NCBI GenBank assembly: GCA_030524065.1
Contig: JAUNHF010000010.1
Location: forward strand, 1 to 15,247
Direction: 5' to 3'
Source: Deinococcus sp.
GTDB lineage: Bacteria; Deinococcota; Deinococci; Deinococcales; Deinococcaceae
Length of the DNA stretch: 15,247 bases
Each line of letters begins with the position of its first letter. The first letter of the stretch is position 1. A program made the position numbers and the translations under genes. Positions 1 to 7,040 of this stretch are shown one piece after another. The notes beneath the pieces are model-generated. The model did not search any database. It was not told the DNA's origin and saw nothing but the letters and a program-made list of their open reading frames with translations.

Positions 1-40
1 AGCGCTTTTTGCTCCGCGCCGGGAGCTGAGCAGCGGGAAC

Positions 41-72
41 AGCCGGGGCCGGAACTTCGGCCCCACCCGGCT
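41..72. other. GC-rich hairpin upstream of rocB-like gene
   Basis: The arms at 45-51 and 58-64 are perfect 7-bp complements around a 6-nt loop. An outer AGCC (41-44) and GGCT (69-72) extend the stem across a small internal loop. No T-run follows on either strand. A TTTTT at 6-10 may be the tail of a terminator for a gene left of the window. The hairpin could be a second-stage terminator or a leader structure, and its function is not decided by the sequence. Confidence 0.35.
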
Positions 73-144
73 GCATAAAACTCGCGGGCGGCCCGGGCTA
101 TTCATCCTGACGGCCACACTATGCAAGGCCCGGCCCAAAAATGA

Positions 145-159
145 CACAATGCTCGGGTG
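145..159 (+). promoter_or_regulatory. Possible leaderless -10 box for the M20 peptidase
   Basis: CACAAT at 145-150 lies 6 nt before the GTG at 157. This matches the spacing of better TANNNT boxes elsewhere in the window. There is no Shine-Dalgarno sequence in front of the GTG. The first base of the box deviates from consensus and no -35 is convincing. Confidence 0.3.
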
Positions 160-1890
160 ACCACCGCTCTTTCGGATGACTCCGTGACAAATGCTGCCCC
201 GGCTGGCGGCTCCCATGCCTGGGCCCCGCGTGCCCGTTTCTGGCTGGACCGCCTGCTGGAATGGCCCTCGGAAGGAGGCACGGCCGGTGAGCAGACGCTG
301 GCGCAGAAGCTGGCCGCCGAGCTGGCGCAGCTGCCTTACTTTGCGGCGCACCCGCAGCAGCTGTGGCGGCAGCCGGCCTGGCCCGGTGGCCCGGAGAACC
401 TGTTTGCCCTGGCGCGTGGACAGGGCCCGGAAACGGTGGTGCTCAGCGGGCATTTTGATACTGTGACCAGCCGCAACTACGGGCCGCTGGCCCCACTGGC
501 GAACCGTCCCGAGGAACTGCGCGCAGCCCTGGTGCGCTCGCTACAAAGCGCCCCGGCGACTGGTCCCAGCGTGGAGCGGGCACTCCGCGACCTGGAAGGC
601 GGCGACTTCCTCCCTGGGCGCGGCGCTCTGGACATGAAAGCGGGCCTGGCCGCTGGGCTGGCGGTGCTGGAAGTCTGGCTGGCGCAGCCGGAAGAAGAGC
701 GCCAGGGCAACTTGCTGCTGATGTTCTCCCCCGATGAGGAAGACAGCTCGCGGGGCGCGCGCGCCGCCCGCAGCGAACTGGTGCGGGCCGCCGGGCACTG
801 GAGCCTCAACATCGCCGCTGGCATCAATCTGGACGCCACCAGCGATCAGGGCGACGGATCAGCGGGGCGCGCCATCTACCTGGGCACCGTGGGCAAGCTG
901 CTGCCGGTGGTGTGCTTTGTGGGCCGCGATACCCACGCGGGCTTCCCATTTGAAGGTGTCAGCGCCCATTCCATGAACGCCGAGTTGCTGACGCGGCTGG
1001 AGCTGAACCCCCAGCACGCCGACGCAGCGCACGGAGAAGCCGCGCCGCCGCCCATTTGCCTGGAAGCCCGCGACTTCCGCGCCGGATACGACGTGACCAC
1101 GCCGCAGCGGGTGTGGAGCGCCTACAACGTACTGAGCCACGCCCGCACGCCGCAGGAGGTGCTGGACCTGATGCTGCGCGAAGCCCAGGCCGCCATGCAG
1201 GCCGTGCTGGAGCGGCACCGCACTTTTGCCGCGCAGGCCGGGCAAGCCTTTGCCGGCGCGCAGCCGCAGGTGATGACGCTGGGCGAACTGCGTGAAGAGG
1301 TCCTGGCGTCGCAGCCACACTACGGGCGCGAGTACGCCGCGCTGCTGAGCGAACTGGTGGCCGAAACCAACCCGCTGCAGGCCAGCCAGCGGGTGATGCA
1401 CTGGCTGCTGGACCGCAGTGAGCGGCGCGGCCCGCTTGCGGTGGTGGGTTTTGGAAGCCTGCACTACCCGCACACCCACCTCAGCCGCCACGGCGTGGCG
1501 GGCGAGCGCCTGCTGGCTGCGGCCCAGGCGGTGGCCGCGCAGCATGGCCTCCAGGTGCGGCACTACTTCGCTGGCATCTCCGACATGAGCTTTATCGGCA
1601 CCCCGCTGGACCCCCAGACCCTGGCCGAGCTGCGCCGGCAGCAGGCCGCGCCCACCCCCAACTTCTGCGACGACCCACAGGCCACCCAGCTGAAGTTCCC
1701 TACTGTCAACCTGGGTCCGTGGGGCCGCGACTACCACCAGTGGCTGGAGCGCGTGCATCTCCCCTACGCCACCCAGGGCCTGCCCGCTGCGCTTTGGGAC
1801 CTAAGCACGCGGCTGCTGACCCCCGCCCGGTCATCCGATGCTGCCGGCCTGAACGCTGCCGTGCCGGGCGCGGCTGCCCAGCGCCAATAG
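157..1890 (+). CDS. rocB: M20 family metallopeptidase, RocB (arginine utilization) type
   Basis: This 577-aa cytoplasmic M20/M28-clan metallohydrolase matches the RocB subfamily in length (about 550 aa) and motif order. The di-zinc ligand set is visible: H99 and D101 in SGHFDTV, the bridging D159 in GRGALDMKAG, the catalytic-base pair E194/E195 in SPDEEDSS, D226 in INLDAT, and the C-terminal H527 in GPWGRDYHQW. A lid/dimerisation region lies between about 240 and 450. RocB in Bacillus belongs to an arginine-utilisation set, but its substrate is not firmly known, so the exact amide or peptide substrate here is open. The start is GTG at 157; the in-frame ATG at 121 is closed by a stop at 142. 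No partner arginine-catabolism gene is adjacent. It converges with the Rieske gene. Family assignment is strong and pathway assignment is weaker. Confidence 0.85.
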   Translation: MTTALSDDSVTNAAPAGGSHAWAPRARFWLDRLLEWPSEGGTAGEQTLAQKLAAELAQLPYFAAHPQQLWRQPAWPGGPENLFALARGQGPETVVLSGHFDTVTSRNYGPLAPLANRPEELRAALVRSLQSAPATGPSVERALRDLEGGDFLPGRGALDMKAGLAAGLAVLEVWLAQPEEERQGNLLLMFSPDEEDSSRGARAARSELVRAAGHWSLNIAAGINLDATSDQGDGSAGRAIYLGTVGKLLPVVCFVGRDTHAGFPFEGVSAHSMNAELLTRLELNPQHADAAHGEAAPPPICLEARDFRAGYDVTTPQRVWSAYNVLSHARTPQEVLDLMLREAQAAMQAVLERHRTFAAQAGQAFAGAQPQVMTLGELREEVLASQPHYGREYAALLSELVAETNPLQASQRVMHWLLDRSERRGPLAVVGFGSLHYPHTHLSRHGVAGERLLAAAQAVAAQHGLQVRHYFAGISDMSFIGTPLDPQTLAELRRQQAAPTPNFCDDPQATQLKFPTVNLGPWGRDYHQWLERVHLPYATQGLPAALWDLSTRLLTPARSSDAAGLNAAVPGAAAQRQ

Positions 1891-1933
1891 ACGCCACAGC
1901 GCATAAACCCCCATCGCTTGCACCCAGCACAAA

Positions 1934-1965
1934 GGGCGCGGCCGGGAACTCCTCCCGCCACGCCC
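1934..1965. terminator. Weak hairpin between convergent genes
   Basis: GGGCG near 1934 and CGCCC near 1961 can form an interrupted GC-rich stem in the 112-bp gap between the convergent peptidase and Rieske genes. There is no T-run on either side. It could be a bidirectional terminator, but the support is weak. Confidence 0.25.
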
Positions 1966-2002
1966 TACACGTGAGAGTGCCTGACTCGGGGCACGCCCCC
2001 GC

Positions 2003-2311
2003 TCACACGCTCTCGACGAAGACCTCACCCTCTTCCACGGCGGTTCTAAAGATCGCCACCGGCTTGACGGCGGGGAGCGCTCTGGCCCGGCCGGTCGCCA
2101 GCTCAAAGCGGCCGCCATGCTTAGTGCAGCTGATCTTGCCGTCAGCGACCTCGCCGCCCAGCAGCGGCACGTCCTTGTGTGTGCACTGGTTGCGTAGAGC
2201 GTAGAACTCGCCCTCGTAGCGCACCACCACCACGCTCTGGCCGTCCACCTCTATCTCTCGCTGCTCGCTGTCGTTCCACTCTTCGGCGCGTCCGGCACTG
2301 ACTCGGCTCAT
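2003..2311 (-). CDS. Small Rieske [2Fe-2S] ferredoxin
   Basis: From the ATG at 2311 the protein is 102 aa and consists of little more than one Rieske domain. The cluster ligands are C43-T-H45 (in QCTHKDVPL) and C62-T-K-H65 (in SCTKHGGRF), 16 residues apart, which fits CxH-x15-17-CxxH. There is no signal peptide or membrane anchor, so it should be cytosolic. It resembles NirD-like or dioxygenase-type ferredoxins, which carry electrons to a reductase or oxygenase. No such partner is nearby, so the acceptor is unknown. The second motif has TK where most relatives have P plus an aromatic residue. I chose this start because TAGAAT lies exactly 7 nt upstream of it. A longer frame to 2398 would run through that box and adds residues with no Rieske similarity. 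Confidence 0.85.
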   Translation of the reverse strand: MSRVSAGRAEEWNDSEQREIEVDGQSVVVVRYEGEFYALRNQCTHKDVPLLGGEVADGKISCTKHGGRFELATGRARALPAVKPVAIFRTAVEEGEVFVESV

Positions 2312-2318
2312 GGCGGGC

Positions 2319-2324
2319 ATTCTA
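2319..2324 (-). promoter_or_regulatory. -10 box TAGAAT for leaderless Rieske gene
   Basis: On the minus strand TAGAAT is followed by 7 nt (GCCCGCC) and then the ATG at 2311. Transcription would therefore begin at or within a base or two of the start codon. A TTGCCG upstream could be a -35, but its 14-nt spacing is short. No ribosome binding site is present. Confidence 0.6.
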
Positions 2325-2391
2325 GAGCAGAACAATTGCGGCAAGGCGTCCAGCAGGCTTGCCAGACTTTCCAAACCATGAATCTTCATCT

Positions 2392-2420
2392 TTGCCATTT
2401 GGAAGTCATGGGAGTATCAT
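2392..2420 (+). promoter_or_regulatory. Promoter for the metalloprotease lipoprotein gene
   Basis: A -35 TTGCCA (2392-2397) and a -10 TATCAT (2415-2420) are separated by exactly 17 nt. Transcription would start near 2427, leaving about 40 nt of leader. It is divergent from the Rieske promoter, whose -10 lies about 70 bp to the left. Confidence 0.6.
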
Positions 2421-2459
2421 CCAGAAGCCAGCCACCAAATAAATATTCATGGCACCCCT

Positions 2460-2466
2460 GGAGGAG
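2460..2466 (+). promoter_or_regulatory. Strong Shine-Dalgarno GGAGGAG
   Basis: GGAGGAG stands 2 nt before the ATG at 2469, with the core GGAGG 4 nt away. It fixes the start that gives an intact lipoprotein signal peptide. Confidence 0.7.
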
Positions 2467-2468
2467 AT

Positions 2469-4511
2469 ATGAAGCACCGCGCATTGCTGTTGACCACCCT
2501 GAGTCTGTCGTTGTTGTCCGCCTGTGGCGGTGGCGGTTCCCCAGCACCTGCACCGGTGCCGAGCGATTACAGCTCGCTCAAGCATATTAAGCCTGGTCAG
2601 GACACCAAAATCGAGACTGACCTGAAGATCAATGTGGTGTTTGTGGGCTACCGGCAGTCTGCCCCTGGGCAGGTCACCACCGCCCGCCAGATAGACCTGC
2701 AAGATTTCAAGAACACCTTGCCGGGCAGCTATGACACCATTGCGCGGATTCCCAGTTCCTACGGCCGCACCGAATATACCGGGAATAAATTCAACTACAA
2801 CTATAATTATGTGTTTGCGGATCAGGCTTTCGAGGACAAGTTCTTTGGGCACCTCGCCGCGAACGGGCAGGAAAAGCCGCTTACCTCGCTTCAAAAGGCC
2901 TACAACTGCCAGGCCACCGATGAGGACGGCGATTACGTCACTGACTGCGAGACGCCTTCTAACCTGATCACCCGGCCCATTACCGGCAACCTGGAAATTG
3001 ACGCGCCCTCCACTGAGAACTGGTTGGCCGACCACGCCTCCGAACTGGGCATCAAAAAAGACGAGTACACCATCTTCTTGGTGAACTGGTATGACCGCCC
3101 CGACTTCAAGTTCCACTCTTATACCAAGGTGGGCGAGGCAGAGACCGACACCGGCTTTAAGTTTGGAGACCGCGCCAGCCGGCGCCTGATCGCCTGGGGC
3201 GGCGGCACCCAGCAGAACAAGGGGCCGCAGCGCGTGTGGTTCTATGATCTGTCGGCCAACCCGGACCCCTGGACCAGCGCGTACGACGTGGTGAACCCCG
3301 ATGTGGACGGCGACGGCCGGACCGACGTACGGATGCCGCCGGTGTGGGAATATGGCACCCGGAAAAGCAACCTGGGCAATGCCCGGCAGGTCAGCAGCGA
3401 CCTGGCCAAGACGGTGCGCTACACCGCGCTCAACCTGCTGTTTACTCCCAGTCCGATCTACCGCGCCGAGCTGACCCCGCCCGAGCTGCCCGACGAGATC
3501 GAGCTGCGCCTGAATGTGGACCAGGGCCCGGAAGCCGCCGCCGTGGAGAGCGTGCTCAAGCCCAAGCTGATTGAGGAACGCGTCAAGGTGCTGCACCCCT
3601 TTGCCAAGTTCAACACGGTGGTGGACCGCGCGCCGCTGGCCGGCGAACTGCGCGACGCGTACAACTGCTTTTTTGTGATCGAGGCCGAGGACATCTGCTC
3701 GCCCGAATACGCCGACCTGTTTGGGGAACCCCTGTTCCGCTACAACGTGCAGGACCTGCGCAGCGACTACGCTGGTCTGCCGGCGGGCAGTAGCAAGTAC
3801 ATCGTGCCCACCTACTTGTTCAACGACGACGTGGACCCGGCCACCGGCCTGCTGGGTATCGCTTACGACGACGGCGAAACCGGCACACAGAGCTTCGTGT
3901 ACTCCTTTACCTCGCCGCAGCTGGCCGGCCTCTACGGCCTGACCGACACCACCGTGCACGAGATCGGGCACCACTTCAGCCTGTCGCACCCCCACGACGG
4001 CTACGACAGCGAGCAGGATCTGTCCTACGGTGCTTCGGGCCCCTTCCTGTTCGTGAACAGCGGTGACCAGAGCGCCAGCGTCATGTCCTACATTGACCTG
4101 ACCTTTTCCTTCGGGCAGTTCAATCTGGACAGCCAGTACCGTTATCTGACCGCCGCCTATCTGAACAACGCGGGCGCCATTCTGGAAATCGCCCGCCAGG
4201 GCGGTAAGGCGGCCCAGCTGGCCCCCACCGCCGTGAACGCCGATAACCTGTTCGCCCAGGCCAAGGCCGAGTATGGGGCCATGAACTACTACCGCGCCGC
4301 CGAGCTGGGCCACGAGGCCTACCGCTCGGTGCTGGACGCCGCCCAGCAAAACGGCGTGCAGGTCGAGGGCTACAAGTGGTATCAGAACCTCTCGGGCCTG
4401 TCGCAGCAGGGCGCCCAGCCCCGCGTGGCGAAAAATCACCTGCCGCAGAAGGGCGCCGTCATCTTCCCCGAAGAGACTCCCTACCAGCGGGCACTGCGCC
4501 TCAGCCAGTGA
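2469..4511 (+). CDS. Lipoprotein zinc metalloprotease, metzincin-like
   Basis: This 680-aa protein has a lipoprotein signal peptide: a K-H-R N-terminus, a Leu-rich core and the lipobox LSAC with C19, followed by a Gly-Pro-Ala linker. The protease signature HEIGHHFSLSH covers residues 497-507 (ligands H497, H501, H507; catalytic E498). SVMSYID follows, with M539 as a candidate Met-turn. The spacing is metzincin (HExxHxxGxxH), although the usual Gly at position 504 is Ser. Two DxDGDxxxD-type acidic loops, at 151-161 and 278-286, look like calcium sites. The last 100 residues are helical and TPR-like. It should act at the cell surface as a secreted-side endopeptidase of unknown target. No immunity or export gene is adjacent. 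The first 250 codons or so look more AT-rich than the rest, a possible sign of mosaic origin. Protease class is likely and the exact family is not settled. Confidence 0.8.
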   Translation: MKHRALLLTTLSLSLLSACGGGGSPAPAPVPSDYSSLKHIKPGQDTKIETDLKINVVFVGYRQSAPGQVTTARQIDLQDFKNTLPGSYDTIARIPSSYGRTEYTGNKFNYNYNYVFADQAFEDKFFGHLAANGQEKPLTSLQKAYNCQATDEDGDYVTDCETPSNLITRPITGNLEIDAPSTENWLADHASELGIKKDEYTIFLVNWYDRPDFKFHSYTKVGEAETDTGFKFGDRASRRLIAWGGGTQQNKGPQRVWFYDLSANPDPWTSAYDVVNPDVDGDGRTDVRMPPVWEYGTRKSNLGNARQVSSDLAKTVRYTALNLLFTPSPIYRAELTPPELPDEIELRLNVDQGPEAAAVESVLKPKLIEERVKVLHPFAKFNTVVDRAPLAGELRDAYNCFFVIEAEDICSPEYADLFGEPLFRYNVQDLRSDYAGLPAGSSKYIVPTYLFNDDVDPATGLLGIAYDDGETGTQSFVYSFTSPQLAGLYGLTDTTVHEIGHHFSLSHPHDGYDSEQDLSYGASGPFLFVNSGDQSASVMSYIDLTFSFGQFNLDSQYRYLTAAYLNNAGAILEIARQGGKAAQLAPTAVNADNLFAQAKAEYGAMNYYRAAELGHEAYRSVLDAAQQNGVQVEGYKWYQNLSGLSQQGAQPRVAKNHLPQKGAVIFPEETPYQRALRLSQ

Positions 4512-4517
4512 CCTTCA

Positions 4518-4550
4518 AAAGCCCCCCTGCCCCGGTAGGGGGCTTTCGTT
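4518..4550 (+). terminator. Rho-independent terminator after the metalloprotease
   Basis: The arm AAAGCCCCCCTG (4518-4529) pairs with TAGGGGGCTTT (4536-4546) around a short CCCCGG loop and is followed by CGTTT. It lies 7 nt after the stop codon. Confidence 0.85.
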
Positions 4551-4591
4551 TGGCCCACTCTGCCGTCAGCCCCACTTCAGGCCAGTTTCTT

Positions 4592-4597
4592 TACAAT
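4592..4597 (+). promoter_or_regulatory. -10 box TACAAT for leaderless start at 4603
   Basis: TACAAT is followed by GACCC and then the ATG at 4603. The 5-nt gap leaves no room for a ribosome binding site, so a leaderless transcript is expected. No good -35 is seen 16-18 nt upstream. Confidence 0.6.
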
Positions 4598-4602
4598 GAC
4601 CC

Positions 4603-5214
4603 ATGCACCCACTTCTGCTTTTTGTGTCGCTGCTAGGGCTCACGGTCCCGGCAATGGCCCTGGCTTCCGGCGGGCGACTGCCGGTCGTTGCCGCGCCCAG
4701 TGCCGTGCCGCCCGGCCCCCATATTTACCCGGCGGCAAACGGCATTACGCCTGGCACCCCCCCCACACGCGGCCCTTCCTTCGCACTGCGGCCCCAGCTG
4801 GAAGCGGTCCTGACCATTCAGCTGCTGGCCGAGCTGACCGCCAGCGGAGAGTTGCACTGGACCGCAGAGCAGCGAGCGCAACTCCGCTCGCTGCTGCGGC
4901 CGCTGGAGCAGCGTGAGGTAAGCCGCAGTGCCTGGAGCACTCTTGGCGAAGGCTGGGCGGCCCTGCTCAGCCCAGATCAACGCCGCCAGCTGGAGCGCGC
5001 CCGCGCTGCGGCAGACGCCCGCGCCGAGCGCCTGCTGAGCACCAGCCGCCTGGCCCTGCTGGACGGCCCCGGCACCAGCCAAGCGCAGTGGCGCTACGCC
5101 TTTGCCATCCGGCGCGGCGCCGGGCTGGTGCGCTGGCTGGAGGAACAACCGCAGGGCAATCCCTACCGGCTTGCGCCTTACCGTGAGCAGCTGGCGACAC
5201 TGCTGGGCAAGTGA
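4603..5214 (+). CDS. Exported alpha-helical protein with Spy/CpxP-like LTxxQ motifs
   Basis: This 203-aa protein has a typical signal peptide (hydrophobic residues 4-17, likely cleavage after ALA at 19-21). A Pro-rich segment to about residue 55 follows, and the rest is predicted helical and charged. WTAEQ at 86-90 and LSPDQ at 122-126, each followed by R-x-x-L or RRQL, resemble the paired LTxxQ motifs of Spy/CpxP periplasmic chaperones. That is suggestive only. The homology is mine by eye and the usual family length is shorter (about 160 aa). It has its own -10 box and is followed by a bidirectional terminator, so it is monocistronic. The function is otherwise unknown. Confidence 0.75.
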   Translation: MHPLLLFVSLLGLTVPAMALASGGRLPVVAAPSAVPPGPHIYPAANGITPGTPPTRGPSFALRPQLEAVLTIQLLAELTASGELHWTAEQRAQLRSLLRPLEQREVSRSAWSTLGEGWAALLSPDQRRQLERARAAADARAERLLSTSRLALLDGPGTSQAQWRYAFAIRRGAGLVRWLEEQPQGNPYRLAPYREQLATLLGK

Positions 5215-5246
5215 GGCTGGGCGCCGGAGCGATGCCGTCATAAAAC

Positions 5247-5280
5247 AGGGCCCGCCCCCACTGTCGGGGCGGGCCTTTGT
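5247..5280. terminator. Bidirectional terminator between convergent genes
   Basis: A perfect 10-bp stem (GGCCCGCCCC at 5249-5258 with GGGGCGGGCC at 5266-5275) has a 7-nt loop. It is followed by TTTGT on the plus strand and by TGTTTTA on the minus strand. It therefore serves both the gene ending at 5214 and prs ending at 5327. Confidence 0.85.
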
Positions 5281-5326
5281 CCGGCTGAATGCTCTGGCTC
5301 CGGCTTTCAGCCGGGGAGTTCAGCGG

Positions 5327-6361
5327 TCAGCGGAACAGGGTCGAGACACTCTCGCCGGTATGGATGTTGCGGATGGCGTTGGCAAAGTGAGGTGCCACGT
5401 CCAGCACAGCCAGCTTGCCGCCCGCCGCCTTGACCTTTTCCTCGGAGACCAGCACGGTGTTGGTGCTTGCCACCTGGGTCACGTCCAGCTGGGCAATGCG
5501 CTCAATAGCAGGGCCGGTGTAGACGCCGTGGGTAACACCCACATACACGTCTTTGGCGCCCATGCTGCGGGCAATGCCCACCGTCTCAATCAGGCTGCCG
5601 GCGGTGCTGATTTCGTCGTCCACGATAAACACGGTGCGGCCTTCTACGTCACCGATCAGCGCACGGGGGCTGACCTCGGTGTCGCTGATGCGCTGCTTGT
5701 CCACCATCGCCAGCCCGGCGTCCAGGCGGTGGGCGATGCCGGCGGCGCGCTTGATGCTGCCCGCGTCCGGGGCCAGGACCACGGCTTCATGCACGTTGTC
5801 CACGCAGGAGCGGAAGTGCTGGCTGAGCACGGAATCGGCCGAGAGGTGGTCTACCGGCACCTTGAAAAAGCCGTGGACCTGGGGGGCGTGCAGGGTCATG
5901 GTCAGCACGCGGTCGGCGCCGGCTTCCTGCAACAGGTCGGCCACCAGCCGGCCCGAGATGGAAATGCGGGGGCTGTCCTTTTTGTCGCTGCGGGCGTACG
6001 AGTAGTACGGAATCACGGCCGTGACGCGCCCGGCGCTGGCGCTCTTGGCGGCGTCAATCATCATCAGCAGTTCCATGATCGAGTCGCTGACCGGCGTAGA
6101 GAAGGTCTGGACGATGAACACGTCCCCTTCGCGCAGTGACTCTTCGTAGCGCACGATCAGGTTGTCGTTGGTGAATTTCTCGGTGTGGCTCAGGCCCAGC
6201 GGAATCCCCAGGTTCTGGCAGATGGCTTCGGCCAGGGGCCTATTGCTCTGGCCGGAAAAGACCAGCAGCGGAGAGCGGCGGCTGGTCAGATTGGACTCAC
6301 CCGGCAGGTCAGGCACGCTGGCTGGGGCCAGGTCGGGGGAAAGTTGGGCACGTTCACTCAC
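5327..6361 (-). CDS. prs: Ribose-phosphate pyrophosphokinase (PRPP synthase)
   Basis: The enzyme makes PRPP from ribose 5-phosphate and ATP for purine, pyrimidine, histidine, tryptophan and NAD synthesis, and acts in the cytosol. The 344-aa protein shows the class I pattern: LVFSGQSN (33-40), the [20 protein letters not shown] region (87-106), [14 protein letters not shown] (115-128), VVLAPDAG (194-201), the flexible-loop K222 and R224 in DKQR, and the PRPP loop [10 protein letters not shown] (247-256). The PRPP loop differs from the usual DDxIDTAGT in having Ser at 252 and 256. An N-terminal extension of about 30 residues precedes the normal first strand. It contains no internal Met or other good start, so it appears to be translated. 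The GTG start has an ideal GGAGG 6 nt upstream. The gene is monocistronic. Confidence 0.95.
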   Translation of the reverse strand: MSERAQLSPDLAPASVPDLPGESNLTSRRSPLLVFSGQSNRPLAEAICQNLGIPLGLSHTEKFTNDNLIVRYEESLREGDVFIVQTFSTPVSDSIMELLMMIDAAKSASAGRVTAVIPYYSYARSDKKDSPRISISGRLVADLLQEAGADRVLTMTLHAPQVHGFFKVPVDHLSADSVLSQHFRSCVDNVHEAVVLAPDAGSIKRAAGIAHRLDAGLAMVDKQRISDTEVSPRALIGDVEGRTVFIVDDEISTAGSLIETVGIARSMGAKDVYVGVTHGVYTGPAIERIAQLDVTQVASTNTVLVSEEKVKAAGGKLAVLDVAPHFANAIRNIHTGESVSTLFR

Positions 6362-6367
6362 AGGAAA

Positions 6368-6372
6368 CCTCC
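6368..6372 (-). promoter_or_regulatory. Shine-Dalgarno GGAGG for prs
   Basis: On the minus strand GGAGG is followed by TTTCCT and then GTG at 6361. The 6-nt spacing supports the non-ATG start and hence the N-terminal extension of Prs. Confidence 0.75.
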
Positions 6373-6416
6373 AAAAACTGCACTCAAAAGGAAAAGGGCG
6401 CGGGAAAATCGCCGGA

Positions 6417-6444
6417 AGGATATGGGGGGAGCAGACTGGCCCAA
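6417..6444 (-). promoter_or_regulatory. Candidate prs promoter
   Basis: On the minus strand TTGGGC (6444-6439) and TATCCT (6422-6417) are 16 nt apart. This would give a leader of about 48 nt before the GTG. The -10 matches consensus at four of six positions and the -35 at three. It is the best candidate seen in the gap but not a strong one. Confidence 0.4.
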
Positions 6445-6470
6445 CGCGGGGCTCTTTTGCCGGCAGGCAA

Positions 6471-6510
6471 CACCGGGCACCGAATGCCGGGCATCAGTCA
6501 CCGGGCACCG
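6471..6510. repeat. Three repeats of period 14 around CCGGGC
   Basis: CCGGGC recurs at 6473, 6487 and 6501, exactly 14 bp apart. The outer units are identical over CACCGGGCACCG (6471-6482 and 6499-6510). The middle unit is the perfect palindrome ATGCCGGGCAT (6484-6494). A degenerate fourth unit, TGCCGGCA, lies near 6458-6465. The array is 30-70 bp upstream of the candidate prs promoter and is a possible protein-binding array. Confidence 0.6.
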
Positions 6511-6596
6511 GAGCAGAGCGGCACCGTATCCGGCCCACATAGGGACCAGGGGTCGGCCACAGCATATCCCAGCCTATCGGCCCGGCACCAGACAGA

Positions 6597-6634
6597 TCAC
6601 CCCGGCAAACAGGGGACTGTTTCTGCCGGGGTGA
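6597..6634 (-). terminator. Long hairpin, probable terminator of the mce gene group
   Basis: TCACCCCGGCA (6597-6607) and TGCCGGGGTGA (6624-6634) are perfect 11-bp complements. Inside them AACAG and CTGTT (6608-6612 and 6617-6621) pair again around a GGGA loop, leaving a 2-nt bulge. On the minus strand only TCTGTCT follows, so termination is plausible but the T-run is poor. It begins about 30 nt past the stop of the gene ending at 6664. Confidence 0.5.
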
Positions 6635-6663
6635 CAAAATGCTGACTTTGGAATAAAGGTGGC

Positions 6664-7035
6664 TTAACGCTCCCGGGCGTCAGGGTCGGCCAGATCGTAC
6701 TCGCCACCCTCTACGCGCGACACGGCGCCCCCAACGTTGTGATAGGTCGTCTCGTTGCCGCCGGCCAGCGCAGCCGCCTCCGGGCTGAAAGTTCCGGCGC
6801 CGGCCCCGCCAGTGCCCTGCGCCGCGTGGTCGCCGCTGCCCATCTCGGTCTGCATCTGTTCGGCGTTACGGGTCGCCAGATGGTCGAACTGCTCGGTCAC
6901 TTCACCGGGGTCGGCGTAGGCCACCGGCTGGTACTCGGCCTGCTCCGAATCCATCTGCGCGCGAGTCTCCCGCTCCTGGGTCACGTCGCCACCCTGCACC
7001 GAGTACACCACGGTCTTTTCATTGTCGTTGGTCAT
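6664..7035 (-). CDS. Small acidic hydrophilic protein of unknown function
   Basis: I do not recognise this 123-aa protein. It is rich in Glu, Asp, Gln, Gly and Ala and has no Cys, signal peptide or membrane segment, so it should be cytosolic and partly disordered. The Gly/Ala-rich stretch at about 73-92 looks like a linker. The shorter N- and C-terminal parts (VVYSVQGG near residue 10 and TTYHNVGGAVSRVEGG near 95-110) look more structured. It starts 31 nt after the stop of the upstream membrane-protein gene on the same strand. It also has its own TAAACT box 5 nt before the ATG, so it could be made from a separate leaderless transcript. Confidence 0.7.
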   Translation of the reverse strand: MTNDNEKTVVYSVQGGDVTQERETRAQMDSEQAEYQPVAYADPGEVTEQFDHLATRNAEQMQTEMGSGDHAAQGTGGAGAGTFSPEAAALAGGNETTYHNVGGAVSRVEGGEYDLADPDARER

Positions 7036-7040
7036 GCGTC

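Larger units (their letters stand above)
6362..6663. other. 302-bp non-coding region upstream of prs
   Basis: No convincing gene lies here; a 60-codon minus-strand frame (6358-6540) runs over the prs ribosome binding site and resembles nothing. The region holds the prs ribosome binding site, a candidate prs promoter at 6417-6444, a period-14 repeat at 6471-6510, and a long hairpin at 6597-6634 that may end the upstream transcript. Confidence 0.6.

Noticed and set aside
859..1758. 299-codon frame antisense to the M20 peptidase
   Set aside because: The sense gene carries a full set of metal ligands. The antisense product is His/Gln/Val-rich without any recognisable domain.
1891..2002. Small gene between the convergent peptidase and Rieske genes
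   Set aside because: The 112-bp gap has no frame with a plausible start or ribosome binding site.
2406..4439. 677-codon open frame antisense to the metalloprotease
   Set aside because: It mirrors a well-supported lipoprotein gene. Long antisense frames are expected at high GC. Its product is Val/Gly/His-rich with no domain, and it has no ribosome binding site.
5102..6139. 345-codon plus-strand frame over prs
   Set aside because: It covers the prs gene and the bidirectional terminator and begins inside the preceding gene.
6362..6663. Riboswitch or small gene upstream of prs
   Set aside because: No known PRPP/ykkC-type consensus is visible. The 60-codon frame at 6358-6540 overlaps the prs ribosome binding site and has no recognisable product.
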